This document shows, piece by piece, positions 60,975-64,000 of a DNA stretch of 64,000 bases (positions within the stretch are counted from its first letter, which is position 1; each line of letters opens with the position of its first letter). The position numbers and the translations under genes were made by a program. Source of the stretch: Anastatus disparis (taxonomy: Eukaryota > Arthropoda > Insecta > Hymenoptera > Eupelmidae); contig JAFFSR010000021.1 in the NCBI GenBank assembly GCA_017163975.1, forward strand, positions 1,292,501 to 1,356,500. The letters run 5' to 3'. The notes under the pieces are model-generated. The model worked only from the letters and a program-made list of their open reading frames with translations. It was not told where the DNA came from and did not search any database.

Positions 60975-61166
60975 CCGAAAGACGGTAATTGCTTTTTCCA
61001 CTCAGTAATAAAAGTATGTAATTTAGGAATGTCCGCAAATGAATTAAGAGATATTATCAGACGCAATATCATTAGGTGCATGCGGAGATCCACAATCGGT
61101 AGAAGCTATCTTAACGTCACGCACAAGACACGCAGATGTAGATTGCGTATTTATATTTTCTTGTGA
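60975..61166 (+). pseudogene. OTU-like protease domain of retrotransposon pol, N-terminal part
   Basis: Immediately after the target duplication the pol frame gives PKDGNCFFHSV, the D-G-N-C-F core of OTU-type cysteine proteases (Cys is the nucleophile). A helical stretch (ANELRDIIRRNII) follows. A frameshift at about 61080 moves the rest into the next frame. OTU-like domains are known inside some arthropod gypsy pols; their role there is not established. Confidence 0.7.
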
Positions 61167-61185
61167 ATTCAATCAAAATATATGC

Positions 61186-62166
61186 GTGAATTTTGTAACA
61201 GATTATGATGAAACACTATATTGCCATTTCAAGGCAAATAGTTCAAATAATTTTATTCATCTACATTTAAAAGGAAGGCATTTTACACCGTACCTTTATA
61301 CGAGAAAAAATAATATAGTAAAAAGACATCAAAATAATAAAGAAAACGAAGTAAGTACAGCGTCGAGCGAAAACGACAACGAACAACGAGATAATAATAT
61401 CAACAAGCCAGGTACTCCTATTACACCTACGACAGACTTACTGGCGCAAAGAGAAAAAAGTCAATCACATAAGATAAGTGATGCGCTCGAGCGTTGCCTT
61501 GTAAAGAATGCAAGGCCGCCGCGCGAGAAACCACCTTGGGCTCTGTTAGATGACGAAGTATCACAGCCATTTAGTAAATTAAAAATATTAAGAGATCACC
61601 CATTTAAATATAAAGAAAATTTAATTTATACGATTTCAAATGATTTTTACTTAAATACAGAAATAATTGAAGCACTTATAGAGCGGCAATATATAAATCC
61701 GGGAGAAATATCAAGCAAAAAATTTGCAGTCGGTGAGGTACATGTATCTAACTACAAAGATGATTTTATATTTTGTGCATTCGTTAAAGCACATATAGAC
61801 GATAAAATATTAAAAGCAGATATTAAAAAATGTATTAAAAACTTGAAAAGAATAATTTTACAATACGATATTCCATACATTAGTGTCGTGAGAGACTTAG
61901 CAATGCTCTCAACTAGCGACTGGACATACTTCATAGAAATGTTTAATGAAATATTCGCAAATATGCCATTAGTAGCAGTATTTTACCAAAATCATATTCC
62001 AGTGCCACCGGTAGAAGATAGATATAGATTACTCAAAGAATATCATGAGGCAGCGATAGGTGGGCACAGAGGAATAAATAAAACGTATAGCAAAACAGCA
62101 GCAGATTATTATTGGAGAAACATGAGACCAGACGTGCGACAATTCGTTCTAGGCTGCGAAAATTGA
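61186..62166 (+). pseudogene. OTU C-terminus, linker and integrase zinc finger of pol
   Basis: Starts with the end of the OTU-like domain (LHLKGRHFTPY, carrying a possible catalytic His). A Ser/Asn-rich linker and a globular region of unknown fold (GEVHVSNYKDDFIFCAF..., about 61720-62000) follow. The HHCC integrase N-terminus is the last part (YHEAAIGGHRGINKTY...YYWRNMRPDVRQFVLGCE). The final Cys codon of the finger is replaced by TGA at 62164-62166. Confidence 0.78.
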
Positions 62167-63086
62167 CAAACGAAAAAAATAATACGTGTTAAAACACGGC
62201 TGCCTATGTTGATTACAGACACACCTGCAAAAGCCTTTCAAAAATTATCTATGGATTTTATGGGCCATTAAAACAAACAAAAGAAGGATATAGATATGTG
62301 CTGACAGTGCAAGACTGGCTAACTAAATATTGTATCTTAATACCAACAGTGTATGCAGACGCAGAGGAGGTAGCACACGCCCTTACACGGAAAGTATTGG
62401 CATATTTTGGGCCGCCATCTGATATTGTTACAGATCAGGGCAGGCATTTCGTAAATAATCTACTAGAAGAATTTGCAGAGATATTTAAAATTGAAAAATA
62501 TTGCCCAACTGCGTATCATCCCCAAAGTCAAGGAGGAATCGAACGCATGCACCATACAATAACGGAATATCTAAAAGCATATATGATAGAAAAGTCAGAA
62601 TGGGCTGAATGGCTAGATTTATGCCAGTTAGCATATAACAGTACAAAACACGAAGCAACAGGATACAGCCCTTACGATCTAGTGTTCGGATACAAAGCAC
62701 TTATGCCATCAAGCTTTCCACCGAACAAAAAATTACAAACATATGATGAATATTTAAAAGAAACGGTAGAAAACCTTTCTCAATTACAAACGTTAGCGGC
62801 AATGAACCTAGTACAGGCCAAATACAGGTCAAAATATTACTATGATAGGAAATTAAATACTAAACACTTCCGAGAGGGTGAGAGCGTTTACTTACTAAAA
62901 CAACCGCAGAAGTGTAAATACGACGCGCAATATGAGGGACCGTACGAAATCATAGAGATAAATAACGCGAAACATAATGTAACAATAAAAAACGCGAGCA
63001 AGATAAAAACGGTTCACGTAGACAAAATAAAGCGCGCAACTACGGTGAAGGCACCTCCTCCTTTCACAGACAAGGCAAATAATTAA
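62167..63086 (+). pseudogene. Ty3/gypsy integrase catalytic core and C-terminus
   Basis: A frameshift at about 62255-62270 precedes the long open part from the Met at 62298. The DDE residues are in VQDWLTKYC, VTDQGRHF and GGIERMHH. After the core come the GPY/F-type C-terminal module (FREGESVYLL and YEGPYEI) and a KTVHVDKIK ending, as in standard gypsy elements. Confidence 0.92.
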
Positions 63087-64000
63087 AATTCTCAATATGG
63101 AATGCAGCGAAAACTTTTCTTTTTTCGCAGCCTTCGGACGAGGAAAAAGAAAGAACGACATATGATCACTGCTTATTTTACAGAAGATAAATAGAAAATA
63201 TATAAAAAAATGAAAATTAATAATAATGGTTGAAATTAAGAAATGAGAATAATAAGATATTCTTTAAGGCGCGACGTTTCAACAAAATATTGTATAAGTG
63301 AAAAAAAAAAATCAAATATTTTTGGAATAAAAGCAAAAAATAAATAGGAAAAATAATTAGTAGATAATATTTAGTTGTACAGCAAAGCGTCAAAAGAATC
63401 GGCCGCAAGAGAAAAGAAACGTTTTTTACTAATAAATAAAAATAATAAATTAGCTGATTGTTTTGAGGATAATTGTGATAAAAATATTTTTATTATCAAC
63501 AAAATTGTAAAATTAGCAAAAGTTAGGCAACTCAAATAATAATAACAACTATAAAAGAAATGCGGGATCTCGCCTAAGATTCCCTATGAGTATCCTTTTA
63601 CCCCTTACCCCTTACGGAAAATAAAAGTCCAATGAATAAAAAAAAATAAGGTAATAACATGCATGAGTTCAAAGAAAAAGAATAAATAAAATGTAAATAA
63701 AAATTATAATGAGAAGTAAATCTTCTCTATGTTGTAAATAAAGCAACATGACATGCATAGTTTAATCTTTCTTCTTTTCTTTATACTTTTTCATTGGCCA
63801 TGACAAGCACTTTGGCTTTTGGTCTTTCGGCCATTACCAGGTAAATCTTTTATATTTTATATCCAGTTGTGCCCAGTGGGACTTTTTTTAACAACACAAT
63901 TTTTGCCCAATGGGACTTTGTAAATAAGTTTTTCGTGGTCTCCGGGTTCTACTCCCCGCAGAAAAATTCGAAAAAATTTTTCCGAAATTTTCCCGGGGAA
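63087..64000. other. 3' untranslated region of the retrotransposon, 3' LTR not reached
   Basis: AT-rich with no supported gene. No copy of the LTR start TGCTACGTAC is found, so the 3' LTR lies beyond base 64000. Short CCCTTACC repeats lie near 63600, and a pair of GCCCA(G/A)TGGGACTTT repeats near 63870 and 63905. Confidence 0.5.

Noticed and set aside
1..64000. CRISPR arrays, bacterial operons or rRNA genes
   Set aside because: None seen; repeats are minisatellites, foldbacks and terminal repeats, and gene structure is eukaryotic.

Overview
This is nuclear DNA of a eukaryote, most likely an insect (hymenopteran-like at a guess; the sequence does not fix the species). It is AT-rich, uses TATA boxes and at least one small spliceosomal intron, and consists almost entirely of mobile DNA. 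I see no ordinary host gene.

The frame of the window is one decayed Ty3/gypsy LTR retrotransposon on the + strand. It has a 5' LTR at about 8244-8578, a primer-binding site, and gag (9374-11387, resuming at 32756-32920). These are followed by protease (32988), reverse transcriptase and RNase H (33633-35637), a long charged spacer (35638-37026), an OTU-like domain (from 60975), and a zinc-finger/DDE integrase ending at 63086. The 3' LTR is not in the window. Three other elements sit inside it: a piggyBac-type TTAA MITE in RNase H (35057-35445) and two giant Polinton/Maverick (adintovirus-like) elements. A 5.5-kb T-rich minisatellite lies directly upstream of the LTR.

Polinton 1 (11388-32753, 21.4 kb) is flanked by the 6-bp duplication GTCGCG and has AG...CT ends. 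It is one giant palindrome. Two ~10-kb arms carry the same genes in mirror order around a 523-bp single-copy centre. Each arm carries, from the centre outward, ATPase (complete only on the left), a 153-aa basic protein, an unknown protein, integrase, penton-like protein, basic core-like protein, major capsid protein, a D-x-Q-G protein, adenain-type protease, a 1.6-kb noncoding module, an unknown 217-aa protein and two tiny MGQ (N-myristoylation-type) proteins. There is no DNA polymerase. The layout resembles the snap-back (inverted-duplicated) defective genomes made by protein-primed replicons, here fixed by integration. Both arms carry lesions, mostly in different genes.

Polinton 2 (37033-60968, 23.9 kb) is flanked by AATATA and has ~300-bp terminal inverted repeats built from a 16-bp repeat. 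It is a conventional single-copy element with protein-primed PolB (one 63-bp intron), an OB-fold-like protein, chromodomain integrase, a coiled-coil/fibre-like protein, a large conserved protein (broken), ATPase, a phospholipase A2-pVI protein, protease, penton, MCP, D-x-Q-G proteins and a 53-aa MGQ protein. Several genes have single nonsense or frameshift lesions. Its left 11 kb is a nest of foldback elements and ~330-bp tandem repeats.

Within that nest is a minus-strand gene (38775-39248) for a proline/acidic repeat protein. It has a TATA box and two CCAAT boxes upstream, and a canonical animal histone 3' stem-loop 18 bases after its stop codon, which suggests a replication-dependent, non-polyadenylated mRNA. 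With the palindromic Polinton, this is the most unusual biology in the window.
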